From contig CAZGJC010000032.1 of NCBI GenBank assembly GCA_964526505.1, positions 1 to 20,189 of the forward strand: 20,189 nucleotides of DNA. The letters are read 5' to 3'. Origin of the DNA: SVTX01 sp964526505. Its GTDB lineage: Bacteria; Bacillota; Clostridia; Oscillospirales; CAG-272. A program made the translations under genes and the position numbers. Under the pieces are notes generated by a model. It did no database searches, was not told where the DNA came from, and saw only the letters and a program-made list of their open reading frames with translations. Shown here piece after piece: positions 1 to 7,990 of this stretch. The first letter of the stretch is position 1; the number at the start of each line of letters is the position of its first letter.

Positions 1-3
1 ACA

Positions 4-32
4 TTGAAAAGCAAATTTTTTTATGCTATAAT
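4..32 (+). promoter_or_regulatory. Promoter of fucU (extended -10)
   Basis: The -35 TTGAAA lies at 4-9 and the -10 TATAAT at 27-32, separated by 17 bases, with a TG dinucleotide one base before the -10. Transcription would begin near 39, about 30 bases before the fucU ATG. A GAGAGG ribosome binding site lies at 56-61. The promoter shows that fucU can be transcribed on its own, separately from the importer genes. Confidence 0.75.
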
Positions 33-69
33 GAAATTACCACCAAATAAATATTGAGAGGTAATTGAT

Positions 70-510
70 ATGCTTAAAGGTATTCCGAAAATTTTACCAC
101 CCGAACTTTTAAAAGTTCTTTGCGAAATGGGTCACAGCGACAGACTTTGCATAGCAGACGGAAACTTCCCATCCGAATCTATGGGAAAAGACGCCATCGT
201 CATACGTATGGACGGTCACGGCGTGCCTGAAATTCTCGATGCTATACTGACCGTTTTCCCTCTTGATACGTACGTTGAAAACCCGGCAATTCTCATGCAA
301 CTTATGGACAGAGACGTAGGACACGTCGAAACTCCTATCTGGGATAAGTATGCCGAAATCATAGAAAAGCACGACGAGCGTGGAAGACAGACCCTCGGTA
401 ATATCGACCGTTTTGACTTCTACGAAGAGGCAAAGAAGTGCTACTGCATCATTGCCACCGGTGAAAGTGCTATATACGCAAACATTATGCTTCAAAAGGG
501 CATAATTTAA
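70..510 (+). CDS. fucU: L-fucose mutarotase (FucU/RbsD family)
   Basis: The 146-residue product belongs to the FucU/RbsD family of cytoplasmic sugar mutarotases, which interconvert the alpha and beta anomers of L-fucose and so feed the isomerase the form it uses. The N-terminal stretch LPPELLKVLCEMGHSD closely matches the family signature, including the conserved His of the MGH motif and the following Asp/DGNFP segment. The C-terminal GESAIYANIMLQKG matches the conserved end of FucU. The length is close to the usual 140 residues. The fucose rather than ribose assignment rests on the FucU-like sequence and on the L-fucose isomerase downstream. It is convergent with the AraC-type regulator and shares a terminator region with it. 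Confidence 0.92.
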   Translation: MLKGIPKILPPELLKVLCEMGHSDRLCIADGNFPSESMGKDAIVIRMDGHGVPEILDAILTVFPLDTYVENPAILMQLMDRDVGHVETPIWDKYAEIIEKHDERGRQTLGNIDRFDFYEEAKKCYCIIATGESAIYANIMLQKGII

Positions 511-526
511 TTGTAATTTAATACAA

Positions 527-601
527 AAAATCCTTCTCTTGGATATAATAGACCTCAAAAGTCAAACACTTTTGCGTCTTTGTCACAAGGGAAGGATTTT
601 T
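527..601. terminator. Bidirectional terminator between fucU and the araC-type gene
   Basis: A long inverted repeat pairs 527-541 (AAAATCCTTCTCTTG) with 586-600, with one G-U pair. It is A-rich on its left and T-rich on its right, as expected of a hairpin that works for both convergent genes. A second, nested hairpin pairs CAAAAGT at 556-562 with ACTTTTG at 568-574. Confidence 0.75.
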
Positions 602-612
602 GTTTTATGATT

Positions 613-1611
613 TTATTCCGTCTTGTTGCGTTTAAGTTCTTCTTCCGTACACATTCTCGGCCCGCTTACTTGCTTTCTGTAAGTTGAGGGAGTAATGCCT
701 TCAAGTTTTTTAAAAGTTTTGAAAAACAACACGTGATCTTTGTATCCGCATTCTTCTCCGACAGCCGTTGCACTGAGATCTGTCTCTTGAAGTAACTTTT
801 TTGCGTATGATATTCGTTTCATCGTAATATACTGCATAGGGGGCATTCCCATATTATTCTTGAAAACGTGCGAAAGATAGTACTTGCTTACGTGTAATTC
901 TTCGCATATCTGGTCCATCGATTCAATCTCCGTAAAATGTTGTGACAAATATGAATGTATCTTTGTAAATATCGCATTCGTCACGAACTTTGTCTCAGAT
1001 ATGTTAGCCAAACGCAAAATACCTATAAGTATAAGTCTTGCCAAATATTTTGCCATAAGTTCACCGTATTGCTGACCTTCCGACACCTCATCCACAAGCG
1101 AACGAAAATAAAATTCGAATTTTCCGGAATCTTTTTTCGTGTGAATAACGGGAGATGCGTCCCCACTCACCAAATAGTCTACCGGCAAACCGCTGACTTG
1201 GAAGTTTGTAATACCGAAAAAGGCAAGTTCAATCCCCACCTCGCCCGAAGTTTGCTCTTTGTGAGGCGTATTGGGATTGTATATTATAATATCGCCCTTT
1301 TTCACCTGATAAGTCTTATCGTTTATGATTGTTTCTCCGTTACCCGAGAGAACAAACATAATTTCACAGAACGGATGTGCATGCTCTTTTTCTTTCCACC
1401 TCTTTATTCTGTCAAGTTTTCCGGCATATAAACATTTTGTGTCAAGTTTGATTACGTCTATTTTGGAATATGCTATTTTTCTCTTTTCCTCGGATTGTAT
1501 TTCAGCCTGCTCTTTCATAAACACACCAAAACTGCCCTCGGCGTTTTGTGTATCCTGCATATTTTTTCTTGTTTTTTCTTGCTCTTTTGCCATTTGTTGT
1601 TTTCGCCCCAT
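613..1611 (-). CDS. AraC-family transcriptional regulator (cupin + HTH)
   Basis: The 332-residue product has the layout of an AraC/XylS sugar regulator. Residues about 65-160 form a cupin-like effector domain (the segment around FCEIMFVLSGNGE, then GDIIIYNPNTPH). Residues about 215-315 form two helix-turn-helix motifs, including the region around HVSKYYLSHVFKNNMG and the typical CGYKDHVLFFKTFKK second helix. It is divergent from the ABC importer genes and so probably controls them, and perhaps fucU and fucI, in response to L-fucose or a related sugar. The start is uncertain: no good ribosome binding site precedes the first Met, and in-frame Mets at residues 7, 18 and 32 are alternatives, all before the cupin. 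The first 45 residues are charged and Gln/Lys/Glu-rich. Family assignment is firm; the ligand is inferred from context. Confidence 0.88.
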   Translation of the reverse strand: MGRKQQMAKEQEKTRKNMQDTQNAEGSFGVFMKEQAEIQSEEKRKIAYSKIDVIKLDTKCLYAGKLDRIKRWKEKEHAHPFCEIMFVLSGNGETIINDKTYQVKKGDIIIYNPNTPHKEQTSGEVGIELAFFGITNFQVSGLPVDYLVSGDASPVIHTKKDSGKFEFYFRSLVDEVSEGQQYGELMAKYLARLILIGILRLANISETKFVTNAIFTKIHSYLSQHFTEIESMDQICEELHVSKYYLSHVFKNNMGMPPMQYITMKRISYAKKLLQETDLSATAVGEECGYKDHVLFFKTFKKLEGITPSTYRKQVSGPRMCTEEELKRNKTE

Positions 1612-1697
1612 ACATTTGATAAATTTGTCAGAATATTGAGTATTTTGACATTATCACGAGTTTTTTTATAACGATTTTTATAATTGATTACATTAGA

Positions 1698-1726
1698 ATT
1701 ATATCATATATTGGTCATTTCGTCAA
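1698..1726 (-). promoter_or_regulatory. Promoter of the araC-type regulator
   Basis: Read on the minus strand, the -35 is TTGACG (1726-1721) and the -10 is TATAAT (1703-1698), with a 17-base spacer and a TG one base before the -10. Transcription would begin near 1691, leaving a leader of about 80 bases before the annotated start. Confidence 0.7.
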
Positions 1727-1750
1727 CAGTTTGAGAAAAATTTATCACAC

Positions 1751-1770
1751 TTTTTGTGTTTATTTTTGTG
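1751..1770. promoter_or_regulatory. Possible regulator binding site: direct TTTTTGTG repeats
   Basis: TTTTTGTG occurs at 1751-1758 and again at 1763-1770, 12 bases apart start to start, about 23-42 bases upstream of the importer -35. The first copy also forms a small dyad, ACAC-TTTTT-GTGT. The position between two divergent promoters suits an AraC-type activator, but the surrounding DNA is T-rich and the match could be chance. Confidence 0.3.
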
Positions 1771-1792
1771 AATTTTTTGTTTTTTTATGCAA

Positions 1793-1821
1793 TTGAAAAA
1801 GGAGGAGAGAAAATGTATAAT
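1793..1821 (+). promoter_or_regulatory. Promoter of the ABC importer operon
   Basis: TTGAAA at 1793-1798 and a perfect TATAAT at 1816-1821 are separated by 17 bases. Transcription would begin near 1828, giving a leader of about 26 bases that contains the AAAGGGGG ribosome binding site (1838-1845) of the ATPase gene. The -35 lies 67 bases from the -35 of the divergent regulator promoter. Confidence 0.75.
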
Positions 1822-1853
1822 AGGTGTGTAGCAAACGAAAGGGGGCATAACAA

Positions 1854-3356
1854 ATGCAAGAATTATTACTTGAAATGAACGGTATAGACAAGCGGTTCCA
1901 CGGAGTTCACGCACTCAAAGGCGTTCATTTCGATTTGCGTTTCGGTGAAATCCACGCACTTGTCGGTGAAAACGGTGCGGGAAAATCCACCCTTATGAAA
2001 GTCCTTACAGGTATATACCAGGCTGACAGCGGTGATATTGCATATCTCGGTCAACCGTATAGCGTAAAGAATATCGGTGAATCCCAGCAACTCGGAATAA
2101 GTATGATTCACCAAGAACTTAATATGATGAACCACCTCACCGTGGCACAGAACATCTTCATCGGCAGAGAACCCCTTACAGGCAAGACTTTTATAAAAGA
2201 CGATGAGATGATAAAAGAGTCAGAAAAACTTTTCGAGTTGATAGGAATTAAAATCGACCCGAAAATAACGCTCGGAAATCTCACGGTAGGCAAACAGCAA
2301 ATGGTTGAGATAGCAAAAGCAGTCTCCCGTGACTGTAAACTGCTCATCCTCGACGAACCCACAGCAGCACTTACGCAGGCGGAAATAGACGAATTGTTCA
2401 AGATAATGCTTGACCTCAAAGCGAAGGGAATAGGAATGATTTACATTTCTCACCGTATGGACGAGATTAAGCGTATATCCGACAGAATAACGGTAATGCG
2501 TGACGGCGAATACGTCGGAACGGTTGACACCGATGCGGTAAGCAAGGACGAAATCATCAATATGATGATAGGTCGTGTGGTTTACGAAGACCCGAAAACT
2601 CAAAGCGAAGTAGAGCCCGACGCTCCTGTGGTGCTTGAAGTCAGAAATCTTTGTAGCGGAAATACTATAAAAAATGTAAGTTTCAAACTCCGCAAAGGAG
2701 AAATCCTCGGTTTTTCCGGACTCATGGGTGCGGGAAGAACGGAAGTGGCACGTGCAATATTCGGTGCCGACAAGTTTGACAGCGGGGAAATTTATATAAA
2801 CGGCGAAAGGGTACATATAAAATCCCCCGCAGATGCAATAAAGCACGGTATCGGTTATCTTTCAGAAGACAGAAAGAGATACGGTCTTATGCTTCAAAAA
2901 TCGGTAGCGGAAAACACGGCGATATCCTCAATGGACAGATACGTCAGCGGCGGACTTATAAACGACAAAGCACTCAAAGAAGAGGCGATCGAATATAACA
3001 ACAAACTCCGCACCAAGACACCGTCTATCGACCAATTGCTCAAAAACCTTTCGGGCGGTAACCAGCAGAAGGTTATTATCGCAAGATGGCTTATAAAAGA
3101 CAGTGACATTCTTATTTTCGATGAGCCTACAAGAGGTATCGACGTAGGTGCAAAGAGTGAAATTTATACTCTTATGAATGAACTTTCAAAACAGGGCAAG
3201 TCTATTATAATGATTTCATCGGAACTTGTCGAAATTCTCCGTATGAGTGACAGAGTTCTCGTAATGTGCGAGGGCAGAAAAACGGGAGAACTTGATATAT
3301 CCGAAGCAAATCAAGAAAACATTATGCAACTTGCCACTATGCGGGAGGAGAACTGA
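1854..3356 (+). CDS. Sugar ABC importer ATPase, dual-domain (RbsA/MglA type)
   Basis: The 500-residue product is the energy-coupling subunit of a CUT2-family monosaccharide importer and carries two fused ABC domains. Domain 1 has Walker A GENGAGKST (residues 38-46), a signature region TVGKQQMVEIAKA and Walker B LLILDEPTAAL with the catalytic Asp-Glu at 167-168. Domain 2 has the degenerate Walker A GLMGAGRTE (Lys replaced by Arg) that is normal for this family, a canonical signature LSGGNQQKV and Walker B LIFDEPTRGID. One hydrolytically competent and one degenerate site is the usual RbsA/MglA arrangement. The stop codon is two bases before the permease start, indicating translational coupling. 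L-fucose is the likely substrate because fucU and fucI flank the operon; the ATPase alone would also fit ribose, galactose or xylose. Confidence 0.93.
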   Translation: MQELLLEMNGIDKRFHGVHALKGVHFDLRFGEIHALVGENGAGKSTLMKVLTGIYQADSGDIAYLGQPYSVKNIGESQQLGISMIHQELNMMNHLTVAQNIFIGREPLTGKTFIKDDEMIKESEKLFELIGIKIDPKITLGNLTVGKQQMVEIAKAVSRDCKLLILDEPTAALTQAEIDELFKIMLDLKAKGIGMIYISHRMDEIKRISDRITVMRDGEYVGTVDTDAVSKDEIINMMIGRVVYEDPKTQSEVEPDAPVVLEVRNLCSGNTIKNVSFKLRKGEILGFSGLMGAGRTEVARAIFGADKFDSGEIYINGERVHIKSPADAIKHGIGYLSEDRKRYGLMLQKSVAENTAISSMDRYVSGGLINDKALKEEAIEYNNKLRTKTPSIDQLLKNLSGGNQQKVIIARWLIKDSDILIFDEPTRGIDVGAKSEIYTLMNELSKQGKSIIMISSELVEILRMSDRVLVMCEGRKTGELDISEANQENIMQLATMREEN

Positions 3357-3358
3357 TT

Positions 3359-4606
3359 ATGAAAAACCAAAACACACCGTTCGGTGCAAAGTTAAATTTG
3401 AGAGGTAAGGCACGCCAAGGCGGTGTCAGAACCTTGAATTACTTTAAAACAGCAGGTAAACAAAACCTCGTTATAGTAATAGCGACAATCGCCCTGTTCA
3501 TAGTTTTCACACTTATCAACTCTAACTTTGCGGGAAAAAGTAACCTGCTTCTTATGAGCAAGTCTCTCGTTCCTTACGCAATCCTTTCACTCGGCGTTAC
3601 ATTTGCAATCGCCACAGGCGGTATCGACCTTTCAATCGGAACCGTTTGTATCGGAGCTCCCGTGCTTGCAGGTGCCATATGTAAAACGGGCGTATCTCAG
3701 GACGAAGGCACACTTTGGCTCACAATACCGATAATGCTCCTTACAGGTCTCCTGTTCGGTTTGATTAACGGTTTGCTTATCGCAAAATGTAAAATCGCTC
3801 CCTTTATCGCAACACTCGGCACAATGATGTTCTCACGTGGTATCACGTCGGTTTTGGCTCAACACCTCACCGAAAAGACGTCGGCTATCAAATACCCCAC
3901 ATCGGGTTGGTTCCAAAAGATATTCGTAAGTTACAACGATTTCCCGATAGGCATCGTTTGGGTGTTGGTTCTTGCTGCTATCTGTATGGTAGTTATGTTT
4001 AAGACAAAAGTCGGAAGATATATTCTCGCAATAGGCAGTAACGAAGAGGCGGCTCGCCTTTCCGGTATCAACGTTGCAAAGTACAAAATCATCGCTTACG
4101 TAATAGGCGGACTTTTCGCAGGTATCGCAGCCCTCTTCTGGACGGCGGCTAACCCCTCGCTCACACTCGCTTCCGGTAACGGTATGGAACTTGACGCAGT
4201 TGCAGGCGTTTACATAGGCGGAACAAGCACAACCGGTGGTGCGGCATCAATTATGGGTTCGATATTCGGTTCTATAATTCTTGTTGTTATTCGTCAGGGT
4301 CTTAACTTTGCCCTTACAACATTCAACATTAACCTTTCCAGTACGTTCATCACTTACGCCGTAACAGGTATCATCGTTGTAGGTGCGGTTCTTCTCGACG
4401 TAGCAAAGAAAAATGCGGCGTCCAAGGTTAAAATTGAATCAGACGCTCAAAAGAGAAGACGTCAAATAAAAGAAACCATCGAAACTCTCAGAGTAGAACA
4501 AGACTATGCACTGTCAGCCAAGAACAATCCCGAGGCAGACGCTCGTGCGGAAGAAATAGCAGTTGAGATATACACTCTCAAAGCGGAATATAAATCTTTA
4601 AAATAA
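3359..4606 (+). CDS. Sugar ABC importer permease (RbsC/BPD_transp_2 type) with C-terminal extension
   Basis: The 415-residue product is the membrane subunit of the same importer. It has about ten hydrophobic segments between residues 37 and 349, and the family hallmarks ATGGIDLSIGT, KIAPFIATLGTM, AIGSNEEAARLSGI and the DAVAGVYIGGTSTTGG loop. The start is preceded by GGGAGGAG within the end of the ATPase gene. It is unusual in length: RbsC-type permeases are usually near 320-340 residues, while this one has a basic N-terminal extension of about 35 residues and a 66-residue charged C-terminal tail (from residue 350), Lys/Arg/Glu-rich and probably helical or coiled-coil, facing the cytoplasm. 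The function of that tail is unknown. Confidence 0.92.
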   Translation: MKNQNTPFGAKLNLRGKARQGGVRTLNYFKTAGKQNLVIVIATIALFIVFTLINSNFAGKSNLLLMSKSLVPYAILSLGVTFAIATGGIDLSIGTVCIGAPVLAGAICKTGVSQDEGTLWLTIPIMLLTGLLFGLINGLLIAKCKIAPFIATLGTMMFSRGITSVLAQHLTEKTSAIKYPTSGWFQKIFVSYNDFPIGIVWVLVLAAICMVVMFKTKVGRYILAIGSNEEAARLSGINVAKYKIIAYVIGGLFAGIAALFWTAANPSLTLASGNGMELDAVAGVYIGGTSTTGGAASIMGSIFGSIILVVIRQGLNFALTTFNINLSSTFITYAVTGIIVVGAVLLDVAKKNAASKVKIESDAQKRRRQIKETIETLRVEQDYALSAKNNPEADARAEEIAVEIYTLKAEYKSLK

Positions 4607-4625
4607 TTTTATTATCATTTTTATG

Positions 4626-4694
4626 AGGTGAAATCCAAACGAGTATGGGTTCACTTCACAACAACCATGTAGTTAAAACCCAAAGAGGGGTTTT
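4626..4694 (+). promoter_or_regulatory. Two hairpins between permease and binding-protein genes
   Basis: The 123-base gap between the permease and the binding protein holds two inverted repeats. The first pairs about 4626-4636 with 4647-4656 (core GTGAA with TTCAC) with one bulge. The second pairs AAAACCC at 4675-4681 with GGGTTTT at 4688-4694. Neither has a long T-tract, so full termination is unlikely. Such hairpins commonly stabilise or process mRNA so that the binding protein is made in excess over the membrane subunits. Confidence 0.45.
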
Positions 4695-4729
4695 ATAAAA
4701 AATATTTTAATTTTCAGGAGGATTCCAGA

Positions 4730-5773
4730 ATGAAAAAACTCACAAAAATACTTGCACTTGTGCTTGCAATTATAATGTGTGCATGTACGTTTATCGCTTG
4801 CGGTAAAGATGACGACCAAACAGATGACAGTGAAAAAACAATCGCAGTTGTCGCAAAAGGTGAAACCCACGCTTTCTGGCAGGCAGTAAAAGCCGGTGCC
4901 GAAGCGGCAGGTGAAAAATACGGTTACAAGATTACCTTCCGTGGACCCACAGCAGAATCCGAACAGTATGTAAATGACCAGAGAGAAATGGTTCAGGCAG
5001 CCCTCAATAACAAAAACGTTAAGGCTATCGTTTTGGCTACAATCGGTCTCGGTTTCGGCGATGAAATCACATCCGCATACACAAACGGTATTCCCGTAGT
5101 AGAATTCGACTCCGGTCTCTATTCTGACGGTGCAGACGTAACGTCAGGCAAAGATCCCAGAATCGGTGCAGTTGCAACAGATAACTATGCGGCAGCAGGC
5201 GTGGTTGCAGAAAACTTCTATGCATACCTCAAAGAGAAGGGTCTCGCAGTTAACGGTTACCAGATAGGCGTTATTCAGCACGACTCCACAGCAACAGGTA
5301 TTGACAGAGCAGGTGGTTTCGTTGACAAAATTAAAGAACTCGCTCAAAAAGACGGCGTTACTCTTGAAATAAGAACAGAGGTCAAAACAAATAACCCCGG
5401 TGAATACAAACTCGGTCTTTCCGCTCTTAAAGAGTGGGGTGCACAATCCATCTTTATGACAAATGAAGGCGTTGTTAACGAAGTTGCTCCCGAAGTTAAA
5501 AATGACTCTTCTTACAATAACATTCTCTTCTGCGGATTTGACGCAGGTACAAACCAGTATGACTGGATGAAAGACAACGGCAAAACTTATGCTCTTCTTG
5601 TTGGTTCTGTTGCTCAGGACTCTTACAACATCGGTTACAAAGCAGTTGAACTCGCAGCAAAGAAACTTGCAGGCGAAGATATCGGCGACGGTAAGATAGG
5701 TATCGCAGGTGTTTGGTACAACGTTGACAACATCGACGAACAGAAAGAAAAGAACATATTCTACATGGGTTAA
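4730..5773 (+). CDS. Sugar-binding lipoprotein of the ABC importer (RbsB/MglB type)
   Basis: The 347-residue product is the extracellular receptor of the importer. Residues 1-23 are a lipoprotein signal peptide ending in the lipobox FIAC, so Cys24 would be lipidated and the protein held on the outer face of the membrane. The mature part starts with an acidic linker (GKDDDQTDDSE) and then has the type I periplasmic-binding fold: the first strand IAVVAKGETHAFWQAV, a DQREMVQAAL helix, the hinge-side IPVVEFDSG strand and the late GFDAGTNQYDWMK segment. This matches the Peripla_BP_4 family of pentose/hexose binders. AGGAGG at 4716-4721 fixes the start. It is followed by a strong terminator, so it ends the importer operon. 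Fucose as ligand is inferred from neighbours. Confidence 0.92.
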   Translation: MKKLTKILALVLAIIMCACTFIACGKDDDQTDDSEKTIAVVAKGETHAFWQAVKAGAEAAGEKYGYKITFRGPTAESEQYVNDQREMVQAALNNKNVKAIVLATIGLGFGDEITSAYTNGIPVVEFDSGLYSDGADVTSGKDPRIGAVATDNYAAAGVVAENFYAYLKEKGLAVNGYQIGVIQHDSTATGIDRAGGFVDKIKELAQKDGVTLEIRTEVKTNNPGEYKLGLSALKEWGAQSIFMTNEGVVNEVAPEVKNDSSYNNILFCGFDAGTNQYDWMKDNGKTYALLVGSVAQDSYNIGYKAVELAAKKLAGEDIGDGKIGIAGVWYNVDNIDEQKEKNIFYMG

Positions 5774-5854
5774 TTTAAAAATTTAATATTAGCCGTTTTA
5801 AGTTAAAACTTGAAAGTCAAAAGGATCAAAAATAAAATTTGACCCGCAAAATTT

Positions 5855-5893
5855 CGGTCTCTCTCCGTTTTAGCGGGGAGGGACCGTTTCTTT
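5855..5893 (+). terminator. Terminator of the importer operon
   Basis: A 13-base stem pairs CGGTCTCTCTCCG (5855-5867) with CGGGGAGGGACCG (5874-5886), allowing G-U pairs, around a six-base loop, followed by TTTCTTT. It separates the importer operon from fucI. I saw no convincing promoter in the 139 bases between this terminator and fucI, so fucI may depend on readthrough or on an activator-dependent promoter with a poor -35. Confidence 0.85.
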
Positions 5894-6032
5894 AAAAATC
5901 ATTGTCTTATTTTGCAATAAAATACATTTTTTGAAATTATTCGTTTACACCACCCTTACAGTTTAAATTAAATTTGAAATCAAGACAGCAATGTCACTAA
6001 ATAAATTTCCACAAATTAATGGAGGAAAAATT

Positions 6033-7862
6033 ATGGCAAACAAAAGATACGTTGGCGATTACCCCGTAATAGGTATTCGTCCTATTGTTGACGGACGCCG
6101 TGGACCTATGATGCTTCGTGAAAGCCTCGAACCGCTCGTATGGGATATGGCACAAGCCGCAAAAAAACTTTTTGAAGAAAATCTTTACTATTCAAACGGC
6201 GATCACGTTAAAGTCGTTATAGCAGACACGTGTATCGGTCGTGTTCCCGAAGCCGCCGCTTGTGCGGATAAATTTAAAAAAGAGGGCGTAAGCATTACGC
6301 TTTCCGTCACACCTTGCTGGTGCTACGGCTCAGAAACCATGGATATGGACCCTCATACCATCAAAGGTGTATGGGGCTTTAACGGAACGGAGCGTCCCGG
6401 TGCCGTATATCTTGCGGCTGTTCTTGCAGGTCACGCTCAAAAGGGTCTCCCTGCATTCGGAATTTACGGTCATGAAGTTCAGGACAGAGACCAAGTTACT
6501 CAAATTCCCGATGACGTAAAAGAAAAACTTCTTCGTTTCGGTCGTGCTGCCGTTGCGGTTGCAACCATGAGAGGCAAGTCATATCTCCAAATCGGTTCTC
6601 AATGTATGGGTATCGCAGGCTCTATAATGAACCAGGATATGATGGAAAATTATTTCGGAATGAGAGTTGAGTCTGTTGACGAAGTGGAAATTCTCCGCCG
6701 TATGGAAGAGGGAATTTACAATGAAGAAGATTACCAAAAAGCTCTTGCATGGACAAAAGAACATTGCAAAGAGGGCAGAGACGATAACCCCGACTCCGTG
6801 AACTTCCTCGGTGAAGAAAGACGAATTAAGTTTACCCCCGAAGAAAAAGAAAAACAGTGGGAATTTACGGTTAAGATGTACTGCATAATCAAGGATCTTA
6901 TGGCAGGCAATAAAAATCTTCCCGATGCATTTGAAGAGGAAAAGGTCGGTCACAACGCAATCGCCGGCGGTTTCCAAGGTCAAAGACAGTGGACAGACCA
7001 CTGGCCCAACTGTGACTATCCCGAAGCGTTGCTCTCCTCCACTTTCGACTATGAGGGTGCAAGAGAACCGTTTACGCTCGCAACCGAAAACGACATTCTC
7101 AACGGCATGGGTATGCTTATGATGAGACTTCTTACTCACAGAGCTCAGATATTCGCAGACGTTCGAACATATTGGTCGGGCGAAGCAACCGAAAGAGTAA
7201 CAGGATACAAACTTGAAGGCAAAGCAGCTGAATCCAACGGTATTATCCACTTGCTTAACTCCGGTGCCGCTTGTCTTGACGCATCCGGTGTATGCACTGA
7301 CGAAAACGGCAATCCCACAATGAAGAAGTGGTGGGAAGTTACCGACGAAGATATAAAGAAGATGACAGACGCAACCGTTTGGTGCGAAGCGGGATTTGAT
7401 AACTTCCGTGGCGGTGGATTTTCCAGCCATTACACAACAAAGGCTGAAATGCCTTGTACGATGATTCGTCTTAATATTGTAAAAGGTCTCGGTCCGGTTC
7501 TTCAAATTGCAGAGGGTTGGACGGTTAATCTTCCCGATGAAGTTTCCGATAAACTCATGGAAAGAACCAATCCCACTTGGCCTTGTACATGGTTCGCACC
7601 TCGTTGCGACGGCAAGGAAGGCTCTCCTTTCAAGACCGCTTATGAGGTCATGATGAACTGGGGTGCAAACCACGGTGCCATATCTTACGGTCATATCGGT
7701 GCAGACCTTATCACGATGTGTTCTATGCTCCGTATTCCCGTATGTATGCACAATGTTCCCGAAGAGCAAATTTACCGCCCTGCGGCTTGGAATGCATTCG
7801 GCATGGACAAAGAGGGTGCAGACTTCCGTGCATGCCAGACGTATGGTCCGCTTTACAAATAA
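6033..7862 (+). CDS. fucI: L-fucose isomerase
   Basis: The enzyme converts L-fucose to L-fuculose (family members often also use D-arabinose) in the cytoplasm using Mn2+. The product is 609 residues, against about 591 for the E. coli enzyme, and shows long stretches of family identity: IGIRPIVDGRRGPM near the N-terminus, VTPCWCYGSETMDMDP, WGFNGTERPGAVYLAA, IYGHEVQD, GFQGQRQWTD, and the end RACQTYGPLYK. Likely metal ligands are Glu331 (in PEALLSS), Asp354 (in TEND) and His547 (in GANHG), assigned by context. The start is set by GGAGG at 6021-6025 before ATG 6033; an ATG at 5991 is in frame but lacks a binding site and would add 14 non-conserved residues. It lies between two terminators, so it is a unit separable from the importer. 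Confidence 0.96.
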   Translation: MANKRYVGDYPVIGIRPIVDGRRGPMMLRESLEPLVWDMAQAAKKLFEENLYYSNGDHVKVVIADTCIGRVPEAAACADKFKKEGVSITLSVTPCWCYGSETMDMDPHTIKGVWGFNGTERPGAVYLAAVLAGHAQKGLPAFGIYGHEVQDRDQVTQIPDDVKEKLLRFGRAAVAVATMRGKSYLQIGSQCMGIAGSIMNQDMMENYFGMRVESVDEVEILRRMEEGIYNEEDYQKALAWTKEHCKEGRDDNPDSVNFLGEERRIKFTPEEKEKQWEFTVKMYCIIKDLMAGNKNLPDAFEEEKVGHNAIAGGFQGQRQWTDHWPNCDYPEALLSSTFDYEGAREPFTLATENDILNGMGMLMMRLLTHRAQIFADVRTYWSGEATERVTGYKLEGKAAESNGIIHLLNSGAACLDASGVCTDENGNPTMKKWWEVTDEDIKKMTDATVWCEAGFDNFRGGGFSSHYTTKAEMPCTMIRLNIVKGLGPVLQIAEGWTVNLPDEVSDKLMERTNPTWPCTWFAPRCDGKEGSPFKTAYEVMMNWGANHGAISYGHIGADLITMCSMLRIPVCMHNVPEEQIYRPAAWNAFGMDKEGADFRACQTYGPLYK

Positions 7863-7885
7863 TATTGAATATTATTTCATTTTTA

Positions 7886-7914
7886 CTGAGGGGAATATTC
7901 CCCTCGGTTTTTTG
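7886..7914 (+). terminator. Terminator of fucI
   Basis: An eight-base stem, CTGAGGGG (7886-7893) with CCCCTCGG (7900-7907), has an AATATT loop and is followed by TTTTTT. It is a textbook intrinsic terminator 23 bases after the fucI stop. Confidence 0.9.
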
Positions 7915-7954
7915 TCGGAATATTGTATGTCTTGTTGATAAATTTTGTTCAAAC

Positions 7955-7974
7955 ATATGTAAAAAAGTACATAT
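7955..7974. promoter_or_regulatory. Perfect inverted repeat upstream of the giant-lipoprotein promoter
   Basis: ATATGTA (7955-7961) and TACATAT (7968-7974) form a perfect 7-base inverted repeat around AAAAAG, ending 16 bases before the -35 at 7991. The size and position suit a dimeric regulator site. The sequence is AT-rich, so chance remains possible. Confidence 0.4.
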
Positions 7975-7990
7975 TTCTTTAAAAAATGTA

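Noticed and set aside
1645..1672. TTGACA-16-TATAAC as a plus-strand promoter for the importer
   Set aside because: It lies in the leader of the divergent regulator gene, has a weaker -10, and would give a leader of about 175 bases; the TTGAAA-17-TATAAT at 1793-1821 is better placed.
4646..4699. Small 17-codon frame (ATG at 4645) between permease and binding-protein genes
   Set aside because: The only nearby purine-rich stretch is too far upstream, and the region is better explained by the two hairpins.
5991..6032. Fourteen-residue N-terminal extension of fucI from the ATG at 5991
   Set aside because: The extension is not like the family N-terminus, and GGAGG at 6021-6025 sits at proper distance from ATG 6033.
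6579..7769. Open frame of 396 codons antisense to fucI
   Set aside because: It lies wholly within a confidently identified isomerase, has no ribosome binding site or recognisable protein features, and is explained by codon bias of the sense gene.
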